Shown: positions 20,693 through 31,846 of the stretch, one piece after another
Position numbering within the stretch: the stretch's first letter is position 1
Layout of the letters: every line of letters begins with the position of its first letter
Assembly (NCBI GenBank): GCA_001599755.1
Contig: BCHX01000001.1
Location: forward strand, 3,844,001 to 3,908,000
DNA from: Gliomastix tumulicola
Lineage: Eukaryota > Ascomycota > Sordariomycetes > Hypocreales > Bionectriaceae
DNA length: 64,000 nucleotides
Reading direction: 5' to 3'
Notes under the pieces: model-generated
Database searches by the model: none
What the model saw: only the letters and a program-made list of their open reading frames with translations
Told to the model about the DNA's origin: nothing
Translations under genes and position numbers: made by a program

Positions 20693-22858
20693 ATGTTGTG
20701 AGGGCGGTGGTAGCGGTGGAGGTCCATAGTAGCGAGGACTCTGGCCATTAGGATGTTGCAAGCCAAAGTAACTATTCGAGGGCTGACCATTGTTTTGCGG
20801 TGTGTACGGCGTATATGGCGTTGGCAGATGGCTCTCATCCGTCGTTTGGCTATGTTCGGTGTGATAAGCCTCATCATCATCACTCTGCGTCATGCCTCGT
20901 AATTGCCTTAGCGATTGTGAAGCCCGAGCATTCGCGCGACCCCGGGAGCTATCCTCGGAGCCGACCATGATCTCCATGGTCACAGCAATGACGCCCTTCT
21001 CTCGTCTCAACGGCGCCGTGTCAGCAATTGATGAGCCCCGAGAATTGTAAGTGTGGTGGCTATTCTCGAGACCACTGTTGTCCATCTGATGATCGACTCT
21101 CGAATGGCTGCCGTGGAACTTGTTGGAGAGGCGACCTCCGAGATCAACAATAACCTCCACCTGATACCGAAAAGAGAGCATATCCCCGGGGATGTTCTTG
21201 ATAGTAGTGAAGGCATTGTTCGGAATCCTCACCGACACGGTGACTGTGGCCCCTAGCGTGGTGGGATGAATGATGAGCGGCGCCGTAGTCTGATCGAGAT
21301 CCTTTCGGAATATGCTCGTCGAACTGTTCGACGACAGGGACAGTCCTGCCAGGCCAGTCCGAGATTTCGGCAACGCGCCGCCGCTCTCCAAGCGCTTCCG
21401 CTCCTTCTCGGTCAGGGAGTCTGTGAAGAGCGAGCCCGCCGGCGACGAGTCGATCTTCCCCTGGCGATATAGCGTCACAATAACGCCATTGATGCTCTTC
21501 ACGCGCTTGATGTGATGAACACTCACGCGCACCGTGACCGTATCGCCAGGGAGACAACCGCCGCGGAGCATCTCCACCGTCGCCACGATTGTCTTGTCAT
21601 CTACAACCTGCTGCCTCGCCGAGGCGACCTGGGCGAGATCAGCCCTGCTCAGCCCGCCGGTGCTGACACTCCGGCCGCTCTCGCCGCTGATCTCGCTGCG
21701 AATATCGCTCTGGTCAACCGTCCGCACGTCACCTGGGGGACGGTCCCTGCCGGAATCGTCCGTGACGACAGACGGCTCAGCAGACCCCGTCTCTGACGTG
21801 TAGTCATTCACGTCCGACGAAGCTGCCGCCGCCGCCGTGGCCGCAGCGGCGGCGGCAGACGGGCCTTTGTCTAGTACTGTTGATTTTCGTCTGCGCGTGC
21901 GCTTGGATATCGGCTCGAGGAAAATCGTTCTCGGTCGGGGTGGCGGGAGACGCCCGATATCAATCGTCTCGACGAGTTTAACGGTCCTGTCGCATGTCAT
22001 CGTCGCCGACATTGGGGTCGGCCGTGTGAGCGTCGCAGTAATCGTGTAGCAAATTGCTCCCCTTTCAAACTATTTGAGCCATCGTCAGCAAAAGCTGTCC
22101 AGCCCAGCATGATCACGCCACCAGGTCCAAAGACGCGTTCTGGCACTTACATCGATACTGCTGGGTAAGACCTGACTCGGGAAGAGCAGGTCAAACTTAA
22201 ACTCGAATTTCCCAACGTCCAACCTCCCCTCGCCGCTCAACACCTGCTCATCCTGGAACAACGTCGCCACCCCGTTCCCGTGATACTGGGGGTTGTCGAC
22301 CGCGCCAGACGGGGGATTGGGATGCGACGTGGTGGTCGCGCCGGGCTCCTTGCGGGCCTGCACGAAGCCGCTGAGGGCGACGGTCAGGTGCGTGAGGCGG
22401 ACGGGCTTCACGACGGTGAGGAAGACGCTCCCGCGGACGTGCTCGCCGGCGTGGTACTTCCTGTGCGGCTCGGCCGTCTGGATGTGGAAGTCCGTCACGT
22501 TGCGATGGCGGCTGCGGAGCTGCAACGGCAGGCTCAGACGCGAGAGCAGGCCCGGCCGCGACGACGACTTGCTCGTCGAGGACCGGCGCAAGACGCCACC
22601 GCCCGTGTCCTCATCCCCACCACCGCTGCTGCCAGTAGCGGCGGCGCCCCCCTCGCGACTCACGGAGCCTGAGGTGGAGGCTTGGCTGGTCCTGCTATTC
22701 TCGGCCGTGTTCGCATCGTCGGCGGGGGCATTGGAGCTGGTACGCGAGGCGGTGGTAGTGGTGGTGGTGGTGTCAGCGACGGACGGCGTGATGCGCAGCG
22801 AGGGAGACGAGGTCGAGGTCAGGCGGTTCCGCATTCCCGCAGGCGAGCCCGATGTCAT
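19928..22858 (-). CDS. palF: PalF/Rim8 arrestin-like pH-signalling protein
   Basis: Two exons (minus strand), 22858..22151 and 22069..19928, phase 0, encode 949 residues. PalF/Rim8 binds the ambient-pH sensor PalH/Rim21 at the plasma membrane and links it to ESCRT and activation of PacC/Rim101. The arrestin-N domain starts near residue 115 (DFHIQTAEPHRKYHAGEHV). The splice joins PSSID to FERGAICYT, matching Rim8's SSIKFERGSITY. Further Rim8-like hallmarks are DIGRLPPPRPRTIFLEPI and the arrestin-C segment VSVRIPNNAFTTIKNIPG...FRYQVEVIVDLGGRLSNK. The last 400 residues are disordered, with a poly-Gln/poly-His tract near residue 700. The start codon precedes a Ser/Thr-rich leader; an earlier exon is not excluded. 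The alternative (another alpha-arrestin of the ART family) is less likely. Confidence 0.9.
20644..20682. repeat. CTG/CAG trinucleotide repeat coding poly-Gln in PalF
   Basis: About 13 CTG units on the plus strand read as CAG (Gln) in the PalF gene, flanked by CAT/CAC His codons on both sides. Confidence 0.9.
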
Positions 22859-24734
22859 CCACCAGGAGCTGTGTGGATGACGCGTCGTTGATGCCCGCAG
22901 CGAGGCCCAGTGGCAGGCAGAGTGGTGGTGAAGCTGGGGGCTGCTGGTGAGGAATCAGGAGGAGCGAAGGGGGAGAGACGTTGCGCGCGCTCGGCCGAGG
23001 TGGCTGTTGGGTGAGGCTGATGGGTTGAGGCTGGAGAGGTGACGGGGTTTGAGACCGGGTCTGGAGATACCCAAGGTAATAAGGGTCCGTGGTCCCTTTC
23101 CGGGTGCGTAGCAGCAATGGCAATGACTACTGCTCCGGAACGGCTCTAGCGAGGAGGATGATAATAATATTCCCCGCGATAACGACGCTTGGATCCCTTC
23201 TTTCTGGAAAGAGACTGGTGGCGGCAGTGAGGCACGGAGGAGCAAGGTCGGTCGGGGAGATTGCGCATGGACCATTGGCATTTGGATTTACCATTGAAGC
23301 GGGTGGCTGACTTGGCTTTCCAGCCTCTCGTCTGGGATCTCCTGGGAGCAGAGAAACTAGTACCAGGGAGACAGGCGTGGTGCCGTTTCCGAGTCTTGGG
23401 ACCAGGTGGCAGCAAGTGGATGATTCCGGGTCGGGGGGGAGAAAGACAGCTGCAGGCTGAATCAGTCCAATCCCAATAGTGGGTGGTGGTGGCGGTGGTG
23501 GAGGGTTCCTCCTGCCTTAGCACGTCCAGCAGCACCAAGTTAGGGTCACTCTACTGCCAGACTGTGCCGTACGGATACACACGACCACTGGACCAGGTGG
23601 CAAGCGCACGGACACGCACTGGAGGGGAGGATACGAGATGCTGGAATGCCCGGAGAACCAGGGCAGCTAGTCCGTTTAGTCGGTGGACAGTAGGCGGCCT
23701 TCGTGGAGCCAGACCGACTCGATTGGAAATAGATCCCATCCCGTCATCTGCGAATCGAATTGAAATGGAAGACTCGACGGGCTTCTTCGAAGAAGGCACA
23801 TTATGTATGCCAAGGGCCTAACCAATCGCGCCAAGCAAAGCTTGGTTGCGGAGGGTCCTGGACCGTGCCCTGGAAGCCCGAAGCCTGAAGCCTGACCTGC
23901 TAAAAAGGCCCTGGAGAGACGAGAGTCCAGCTGACAGAAGAACCTGGAGTCGCCGCGCTCCGAACGGCAAAGAGCCGCCGTTGAACCTTGACCGGCCGGT
24001 AGCGCCTCCTGGAACTCTCCGCGATGAAGGCGAGTGCCTACCTACTTACTTAGGTAGTAGATAATCATCCCGTCTTTTATCACGGCCATTGATTGATTTA
24101 TCACGAGAGGGTAATCAAGTTGGCCTCGCTATTCGCGGCCCTCGCTCTCCAATGCCGCGAAGCACGCAAAGTCCCTGCCAAGGACGCACACGATCGTCTC
24201 CCAAGACTCCCAGCCTCTCGCCACAATCGTGCCGAGGATTCAGCCAACGTCGATCCTGGCACTAAAATATTGCAAATACACGAAATACTCGGAAATCAAC
24301 ACCCCCCCTGGAAGATCAACTCACGGACATCTGCAGGTGCAAATTTTCAATAATCTCCCTCCTACCTGCTTCGGCAAACGTAGCGTGAAGATCTACACCG
24401 GTGTCACCTACATAGCCCCCGGGAAATTGCAACACCGAGCTTCACAGGCTTCAGACGGGCAATGCTACGTATCATCCATCGGATTATATCCCCGAGCATT
24501 CGCCCGGTGGTCCTACAGTCTATGTAGTCTATCACTTGTCCCAAAGTGAGATATGCCGTGTTGTATCGTTGCCCAACCATCGCAATCCAGCCACACTTTT
24601 TGTGCGCAATGCCTCCAATCATGAAAGGACCAAAGAGGCCCAAGAAAAACAAACGTGCTAGTACCCAACCAACGCCATACAAAAATCAAACACAAAAATT
24701 CCGTAGGCCGTAAAGGCATGCTTTCCCTTCCACA
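22859..24734. other. Intergenic region between palF start and CDC6 stop
   Basis: About 1.9 kb, mainly the palF upstream region. It contains two GCCAAG motifs near 23.8 kb (separate entry) and a CTACCTA...TAGGTAG imperfect palindrome at about 24035-24058. No supported gene. Confidence 0.45.
23808..23835. promoter_or_regulatory. Paired Rim101/PacC-type sites upstream of palF
   Basis: TGCCAAG at 23808-23814 and GCCAAG at 23830-23835 match the PacC (GCCARG) and yeast Rim101 (TGCCAAG) consensus. They sit about 960 bases upstream of the palF start. In yeast, RIM8 is a direct Rim101 target, so feedback control is plausible. Distance and lack of conservation data keep confidence low. Confidence 0.3.
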
Positions 24735-26611
24735 TTAATCCAGAGCCTCGCCGCTCAGAATGCTCTTCAAAATCCCAGCACCAATGCCATCCGTCATCGA
24801 CTCCATGTCCTTGTCACCTGTAGCACTGGCGATCCTCTTGTCATCCCCACTCGCTACGGTCGCCTTGCGGCCTCTCTTGCTCGGCGTCTGAGGGGTCGCA
24901 AAGCTGCCGATTTTGCCGTCAACGGCATTGACCAGTCCTAGCGTCTCCAAGCTGCCCACCACTTCCCGAAACTCCGAGCTGGAGAGAGGGTGCAGCACTG
25001 AATCGCGTGTGCATAGGCGGCAGTAGGTGTTGAAGAGAATCTTGATCGATGGGGCTAGCGTCTGTGCCTTCGAGACGGGAACGCCATCGCCAGCCTTCAT
25101 CGATGCCCTTGCACGGTTCTCGTATGCGACTAGTGAGCACAAGGCCGCCTTCTGCTGGAGGTTGAGAGCCTTGAGGCGCTGCGATGTGCCGTTGCTAAAG
25201 ACTTCCGCGGTGACTTTGTTCAGGTGACCGATGGATGCTCGAGGGGCCGTCTGTGGGCTCAGAGCCTTCAGCGACTGTGACATGAGCTGAACCACCGTCT
25301 TAGGGCCCTTGTTTCCGCCCGATGCATTGTTGACCTTCTCTCCCAACGGACGCTTGGAGGGAGTAGCTTGCAGAAGTTGCTCTCTCGCCTCATCTTCGTG
25401 CTTAGATCGTGTCTCCTGCTCAATAAGGTCGAGGGCCCGGCGGCAGATACCAAAGGCTTTTCTGAGATCTCCAGTCTGGCTCGCAACCTTGCGTGAGCAC
25501 AGATCAATGGCTGCAGGGTGGATGAAAGGCACGTGTCCGGTGCTGCCCTCGGGCATCAAGGAGACCAGTCGGCTGGTGATGATTTTCTTGATCTGGCCCG
25601 CGTTGTAAGGAAGGAAAGGCAGGAGATCCGGCTTCAGGTTCTTGGACTTGAGTCGGGGAAGGAAACGATCCGTAAGGTCGAGAGCGTTGGCAATGCCGAC
25701 GAGGACCAGGCGCGACGACTTGGCCAGAGACCACTCGAAAACGCGGTACAGGCTCTCGAGTCCCATCGTGAGGATGTGGTCGATCTCATCGAGTGTGACG
25801 AGGTACACCTTAGAAACCTCTGACTTTCGAGGGCAGAAAAGTGACTGCAACGTCGACACGGCGTCTGCCTCCGAGGCGTTTCCATCCTCTCCAAGAGCTT
25901 CCAACAGCGTCCTGTAGAGATCCAATGTCGACTTGATGCTCATGCAGTTGATGTACGCAGACTGAACCCCTTCGACATCGCCCAGATTGCGCGTCATCTC
26001 GCCAACCATGGCGCTCTTTCCCGTCCCCGGCGGCCCGCTAACATAGAGGCAGCCACCCGAAGAAGCAGCCTCCGGTGAGCACCGCTCCAGAAACGCAGTG
26101 AGCTGCTCCCGCTCCGCCTCCCGCCCGATCAACTGGCCAGGCTCCGTGCCGCGGGTGAAAAGCTGCCGTGCGCTGTGGTAGATGGTCTGAATCGACGAAG
26201 GGGTCGACGGTGTGAGCGGCGTCGAGGGCGTCGCCCGCTTGAAGAGCTTTCCCGCCGACATGACGACGTGGCGCGGCGTGCTTGGGCTGGAGAAGACATC
26301 GCGGTGTCTAGGCGTCGACGGCGTCACCGGCTTGTGCGAGATGAGAGTCTTCTGCTTCTTGCGGGGGAGCTCGGCGAGCACATCGTCCTCCTCGTCGGCG
26401 AACACCTCCGGATCCTGGTTCTCGTCATTGTAGAAGGCGGGCTTCGCGTTCCGGAGGGCTCTCTTGCTGGGAGTGCGAGGCACTAGATCTGAAAGGATGC
26501 CGAGGTCAGAAAAAGGAACGGTGCATCGAAGTATGGCAGTTGCCTCGGGTCGAACTTACCAGCAACATCGGCAACATCCCTCGCCCTCTTTCCAAGGACT
26601 ACCCCAGGCAT
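24735..26611 (-). CDS. CDC6: Cdc6/Cdc18 DNA replication licensing ATPase
   Basis: Two exons (minus strand), 26611..26560 and 26488..24735, encode 601 residues; exon 1 gives MPGVVLGKRARD and the splice supplies the Asp of DLVPRTPSKRALRN. Cdc6 binds ORC at origins in G1 and loads the MCM helicase. The N-terminal 110 residues carry many S/T-P sites (TPSKR, TPSTPRH, SPSTPRH, TPSTPLTPSTP), expected targets of CDK-driven inactivation. The AAA+ domain has IGREAEREQL, Walker A GPPGTGKS (about residue 168), Walker B LVTLDEID (about 250) and sensor 1 GIAN. Sensor 2 lies in SQTGDLRKAFGICRRA. A winged-helix domain closes the protein. Two MCB elements lie upstream. Orc1 is excluded by the absence of a BAH domain. 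Confidence 0.95.
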
Positions 26612-27171
26612 AATGAATGAATAAAGCAAGGAAGGAACAAAGGGTACTCAAATGCTCTTGCCAAATCTCAAAGGTATCAAGTACAAGAAAATGTGTGGCA
26701 AGTGCGGTCGTGTGTAGTTGCCGTGAAATGCGGAAAGAGCGTGTTGTGTGTATGAAGAGGAAGCTGCGAATGTTGACCGGAAATTGGATCCTCGGGAGGT
26801 TTTAGCAGCCGCCGAGAATCTCGACCGGGGGGCCACATCTACAGCCCACGGACGCGTTCCGACGCGTCTGGGCGCGAGAATCCCATTAACGAGTTGGCCC
26901 GTGCACTTTTGTCGCGCCGTTGCAGCGTGTGGCGCCCGTGGCATTGTCACGCTGTGGCGCGCGTTATACCCGTTGCGCGCCAAAAAAAGAGTGGCTGGTG
27001 AAGTGAGGCTTGAATAAAGTGGGGCGGGCTGAACAAGCCTCGGCCGAATGTATTACGTCACTGAAGCCACTGTGGGCAGACATTCATCACCATATAACAG
27101 AACTTCACTTCGCAATTCGCAATTCATCCAATTGTCCTCCAGACGTTGAGAAATTCACACAAGACTTCAAA
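26612..27171. promoter_or_regulatory. Divergent promoter CDC6 / TspO with MCB and E2F-like elements
   Basis: The 560-base region has two ACGCGT hexamers (26852-26857 and 26862-26867), the MluI cell-cycle box bound by MBF. It also has GCGCCAAA at 26977-26984, the complement of the E2F-type TTTGGCGC, and several other GCGC cores. The MCB pair lies 241-256 bases upstream of the CDC6 ATG. G1/S control of CDC6/cdc18 by MBF is established in yeasts; here it is inferred. Confidence 0.6.
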
Positions 27172-27886
27172 ATGACAACATACATCCCGTCGATCACCAT
27201 TCCTACCCAGGTGTTCTTGAACCCTGCGGCCTCTGTCCTCCTCCCAATTGCTCTCGGGACAGCAGTTGGCTACAGCACTCGACGTGAGGCGCCACCCAAT
27301 CATGCCACTCAGCTCAGTGAACGAAAATAGCTTACACGTTATCAAACATCACAGCCACGGAAACTCAGAAAACATACTTGGCCATGAAGCAGCCACCTCT
27401 GCACCCCCCAGCCTGGGTCTTCGGACCTGTATGGACAATCCTATACGGGTACATCTCAGTCGCCTTGGTCTCTAAATAAGTATCATGGTAACTAACACCC
27501 CTCGCAGAGTCATGGGCTACGCCGCCCACCGCGCCGTCTTCAACGGCCTCTCCCCTTTCTCCTCCCCAGACACCATCCGCCTCACCAAGCAGACCATGAC
27601 GCTCTACACCATCCAGCTGGGCCTCAACCTCGTCTGGATGCCCCTGTTCTTCGGCGCCAAGAGGCCCATTGAGGCTGCCGTCGACATCGTTGGCCTCATC
27701 GGCGTCAACGGCTACCTCACCTACCTCTGGAGTTCCGTCGACCAGGTCGCCGCCGCCCTGCAGGTCCCGTACCTAGGCTGGCTGAGCTTTGCGACGTATC
27801 TCTGCGTCGGAGCCGGACATCTCAACGGCTGGGACTTGAGCTTGAAGGAGACGCCCAAGGCTGAGGAGACAAAGAAGCAGAACTAG
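27172..27886 (+). CDS. TspO/MBR family translocator protein
   Basis: Exons 27172..27283, 27355..27448 and 27508..27886 encode 194 residues. TspO/PBR proteins are five-helix membrane proteins that bind porphyrins and sterols, usually in the outer mitochondrial membrane or ER of eukaryotes. The signature PPLHPPAWVFGPVWTILYG in exon 2 is the TspO tryptophan motif, and the third exon continues VMGYAAHRAVF and NLVWMPLFFGAKRP, with WxxLF-type helices after it. The second donor is GTACAT and the acceptor CGCAG, chosen because they give a continuous LYGVMGY. The C-terminus is a short Lys/Glu tail. The gene is divergent from CDC6. The family is certain; physiological role in this fungus unknown. Confidence 0.93.
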
Positions 27887-28262
27887 AATAATGCTTCTAC
27901 CCCATTGTCGGATGAATCCAGGGAGCTCGGGAGAAATTAAAGACTATTCTTGCGACTTCCATGTTCCCCAATAATTAATTGTACTACTATGTCACCGCAA
28001 TTTAACAATGGTTCTGTGTTGTGTATATTTGAACGCCGCCAGATCTATATATATCCTTTTCTATAAGGCCAAGGGTAGTTGTGACAAAACGCCAGTCAAT
28101 CGCTTCATCCAGTCAAAGAAACAAGTAACCAACCCCTTCTAAATATAGTACTTCATTTCAGGGAATTCGAGAATATGATGCAGGTAGATAGAAATGCAGC
28201 CATCGGCGTCATGGCGGTGGTATGAATCGGATCGCGTAGCTCGGATATGTATGTGTCCGCCA
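27887..28262. other. Convergent 3' flanks, TspO / ornithine carrier
   Basis: AT-rich 3' UTR-like sequence; nothing else seen. Confidence 0.5.
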
Positions 28263-29338
28263 TCAAAGGGAGAAGTTTCGTTTAAGCCCGTCGTAGACAA
28301 TGAATATGAATGCAGAGCTGGGGGCAGATCGGAGACAGGTGATGCCACAGCCCCGATACATACCCTTGATGCCGTGTTGTTGCCACAGAGCGAGACCCTC
28401 GGCCCAGAAAGTTCGCTTTGTGTGGAGGCCGCCGAGGGGCATCGTCTGCATCCGTGACTTGATGGTGTCGGCGGGGAAGAATAGGAAGTTGTAGGACACA
28501 CCCGCCGACGCGCCGGCAATGGCTTGCTGCCAGAGCGGAAGTGGCTTGGCCAGGATCTCCTGACGCTGGGCCTCAGAGCTGGCCTTTTTGAGCCGGAGGT
28601 TGTAGAACATAGCCGTGGTGGTCTCCTTGGCCCCGAACCAGGCAGAGCAGCCTCCCGCCTCCCGGATTAGCGTCCCGAGCTGCCCATGCCAGAACCCCCT
28701 AATGCCATCATGGCGGAAGATATCCCTAATAACCGGCAGCGGACGCAGAGGGGGGGCTGCGGTCCCGTCGGCAAGGACCGGCGCCTGGATCTTGCACTTG
28801 ACAAGCTCAACGGGTGTCAGGACAAGGGACGTGAACGCGCCAGAGAATGCGCCGGTAGCCCACAGCGCAGCAAGCGAGAGCCCTTCTTCCCTTGACGCGA
28901 GACCCGCGGCAAACATCGCATCACGCCCGATACTCTCGAAGAGAAAGAGGCTGCTATTCTCGAGGGCCGCCCCAACCAACGGGGCGCTGATGCCGCGGTA
29001 CAGCCCCAGCAGCCCGTCGGCCTTGATCGATTGTCGGAAGCAGTCGAGGGGTCCCGTATATCGGAGCGGAAGGTGGTCGGGTTGGCTCTGCAGCCGGACC
29101 TTGACCGTGTCGAAGGGGTATTCTATGTACTTGCCAACGACGCCAGCAATCTTCCCAAGGTTTCGTCAGTAAAACTCTCTTGTGATGCGACAGAGAGAGG
29201 CGATGCCCTTACCGAGCCGAAGGTGACATCTTCGATGGCCTCCTTGAGAGCAGTCTTCTTGGGCTTCGTCATGAGGTTCTGAGGAGCGACGTGCGTCTCA
29301 ACGACGGAGACCGGTCCAGGCTCCATGTCGTGACTCAT
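28263..29338 (-). CDS. arg-13: Mitochondrial ornithine/arginine carrier (ARG13/ORT1)
   Basis: Two exons (minus strand), 29338..29213 and 29150..28263 (phase 0), encode 337 residues. The protein exchanges ornithine and basic amino acids across the inner mitochondrial membrane, linking the matrix steps of arginine synthesis to the cytosol. Three mitochondrial-carrier repeats are visible: YIEYPFDTVKVRLQSQP, LTPVELVKCKIQAP and FFPADTIKSRMQT, each followed by a G/W-R-G helix motif such as GLYRGISAPL and GFWHGQLGTL. The combination VGKYIEYPFDTVKVRLQ and the substrate-contact segment WFGAKETT are typical of ARG13/ORT1 rather than other carriers. The N-terminal 42 residues form a soluble lead. The family is certain; the substrate is assigned by resemblance. 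Confidence 0.88.
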
Positions 29339-30543
29339 TTGGGGGGTTGGGCAGCGCTGCCACCAACGGGTTTCGTCCTGGCTTATTCGCAGTCTTCAGA
29401 GACGGTGAATGGAGGGTATAGTTGAGATGAGGAGATAATGAATAGAGTCGCGCACACGCAGATCCAAGAACCAGCCCGTCTAGTTCCCAGTCATACGATG
29501 TTTGACGCGATGCAGCCAGCTCAACTCAAGGCATTGTGCGATTGCGATGCCGAAACCGGGAGGAAGCTTCTTCGAGTCGGGGAAGGCCACGTCAGGCCAT
29601 CGTAAGGAGGAGGAGGGGGGAGACGAGAATATAAAGAAGAGCAGAATGAGGGGAATTCGGCAGTGGAACTCGTTCTACATTGCAATGCTCGTAGCAGGTT
29701 TCATGCGTGTTGGGAGGCAAGACAATTTGCGGTCAAGGACTGACGATTCTGTGGAGAGGCGAAGGCAGACTAAAAGCGGTACAAAGGAAAGTGGGCTGGA
29801 TGCGACTTCTCGATTTTTTTCCCTGGTATTTTTTCCCCTCTTGTCTTATCGGGGGGCTTATCGTTCACCTCGGTGTGAGTCGCTGCAGCAATCCAACTGA
29901 CACAGGAGCCAGCCATTGAACACCCAACAGCGCCTCTACGAGTGATTTCTGATCGACTTTCAGACTGCACCCTATGACTCTCTGTCCAGACACAATCACA
30001 CACAACTCATATCCTCGGCACTGGCCTCGGAGGCGCAACATGTACCTCGCAGCTCGTCACCAACAGCCCACATCGTTTCGTGGGGCGTCGATGGCCTCGC
30101 CCTCGTCGCTCCAGCGAATGAGCGTCGCCGCGCGGTTTATCAATCACTTGGCAAAAAAGATCTGATAATTTCCTGCGCATCACGAGAAGTGGCGCCCACG
30201 TACTATTTACTACTGTACAGTGCTACCTTACTATTTCTCCCTAGAGCGCCATCTGTGCACCCTTGCCTGGCCCCCACCCGGGAACGGCATCGTCCCTTGC
30301 TTTGGTGAGAGATGTATCCAAAACCGACGGACGAACTCGGATCCGTCTGTACCCTCCGGGATTTCCAAACCGAGTCGAGGGATCAATTCTTTTTAGTCAA
30401 TGAACAAGTCCACTGTGTCCACCGTCTGCGCGTCCCTAGTCGTATCCCAAAGCCCCAACATCATCCCGTCGTGACTACTCCCAGCGCCATCCTGAATTTC
30501 AGCGGCGCAAAGACCAAACCCATCACGGATCAGTCGCTCGCTC
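29339..30543. other. Intergenic region upstream of the ornithine carrier
   Basis: 1.2 kb between two minus-strand genes: promoter of the carrier gene and 3' flank of SHR3. No supported gene. Confidence 0.5.
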
Positions 30544-31315
30544 CTACTGCTTCTTCTTGGACGACTTGGTCTCGGCCTCGGCCTTCTCCTCAGCCTTCTC
30601 AACCTCCCTGGTCTCCGTGCGCTCCGCATACCACTGTCCGGCCTGGAGGACGAGCACGCCGACAAGCACGAGCGCAAGGATGGTGTTGCTGGCGGCCAGG
30701 ACCTTGAGGCTGTCCTCGCGCCCGAGGACAATCTCACCCTGGAAGCGCCCCTCGCGCGAGTGCTGCCACTCCTCCTCCTGCCAGACGCCGTCGGCGATGG
30801 TGCGTAGGCCGCGGAGCGTGTTGGCGGTGTAGACGGCGAAGGCGACGAGGTAGAGGATGAGGGAGGCGCCGTCGAAGAGGAAGTTGGACTCGCTGGGGCG
30901 CCACATCTTGATGAAGATGCCGACGAAGACGGTGAGGAGCATGATGTGTAGGATGCGACTGATGAGCGGGGGCGCTTCGTGCATGAACTTGAGATGCGTC
31001 TCGAACTGATCCAGGTAGGCCGCGGTGGTGGGGTCCTTGGACCAGAGGAGGGGGAAGTCGTAGGGGAACATGGCGAAGAGGATACCGAGGAAGAAGAAGG
31101 TCGCTACGTAATTTAAATGTCAGCTATGGGCTTCTCTGGAGGCAAACGTCGAATTGAACCAGGGCAGGGGTCAAGACGACCCTGCGACGCGGGGCGGCTG
31201 GACTCGGCAGCCAACACGTACGTCCAATGATCATGAAGGTCGCAAAGGAAGTCGAGCCATGGTAGTTGCTCGACTTGGTCGTCTTCGACCAGTCGATGTA
31301 GGAGTTACCACTCAT
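30544..31315 (-). CDS. SHR3: SHR3 amino-acid permease packaging chaperone (ER)
   Basis: Two exons (minus strand), 31315..31222 and 31103..30544, encode 217 residues. Shr3/Psh3 is an ER membrane chaperone needed for amino-acid permeases to fold and leave the ER. Four hydrophobic segments are visible: SFATFMIIG-PTFFFLGILFAMFP (split by the intron), LHIMLLTVFVGIFIKMW, LILYLVAFAVYTANTL and LAASNTILALVLVGVLVLQAGQW. The motifs FAMFPYDFPLLW and the asparagine in YTAN-type helix 3 match the family. The C-terminus is a charged Glu/Lys tail ending KKKQ, which satisfies the dilysine KKxx ER-retrieval rule. Length and topology fit the family. Confidence 0.9.
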
Positions 31316-31846
31316 TGTGGCGAGCTCGCGTCCGTTCAGGAGGCGATGAGGAGAGAGAGATAAGGCGTGTGGAGGTGGAAAGGCTCTGGGAGCGGCCGCG
31401 ATCTCTCAAGCACGAGACAGACCAAATCACGAATAGCTCCGGCGCGTGTGGATGGTGGATTGGACGTTGGCCGGCCCGTCGCAACGATGTCTGCGAAAGG
31501 GGGAAGTGGAGGGGTTGGCAGAGATGCGAGGAAGAAGCGGCTGGAAGCAAAATGGAAAATGAGGCTGCTTATCATTTCTAGGCAAACGTGGATACGCCGC
31601 GCTTCCACCTTCCTTCTTCCATCCGCCTTCTAGCGACCCACATTACTGATTCACGACACCATCCACGATAACGCAACTGACAACAGCTGAAAAGCTGAAG
31701 CCTTGAGCATCCTATTACCAATTGGAATTAATACTAATACTTCATATGTATCCCAAAGCGCTTCTGTGTGTCGCTACTTCCCTATCCTATCCCAAAGAGT
31801 CATCAAGTCGTTAATCGTATCCTTCCACCCGAGATGGCCGCACTAC
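31316..31846. other. Intergenic region between SHR3 start and REV1 stop
   Basis: 531 bases holding the SHR3 promoter and REV1 3' flank. Nothing else seen. Confidence 0.5.
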
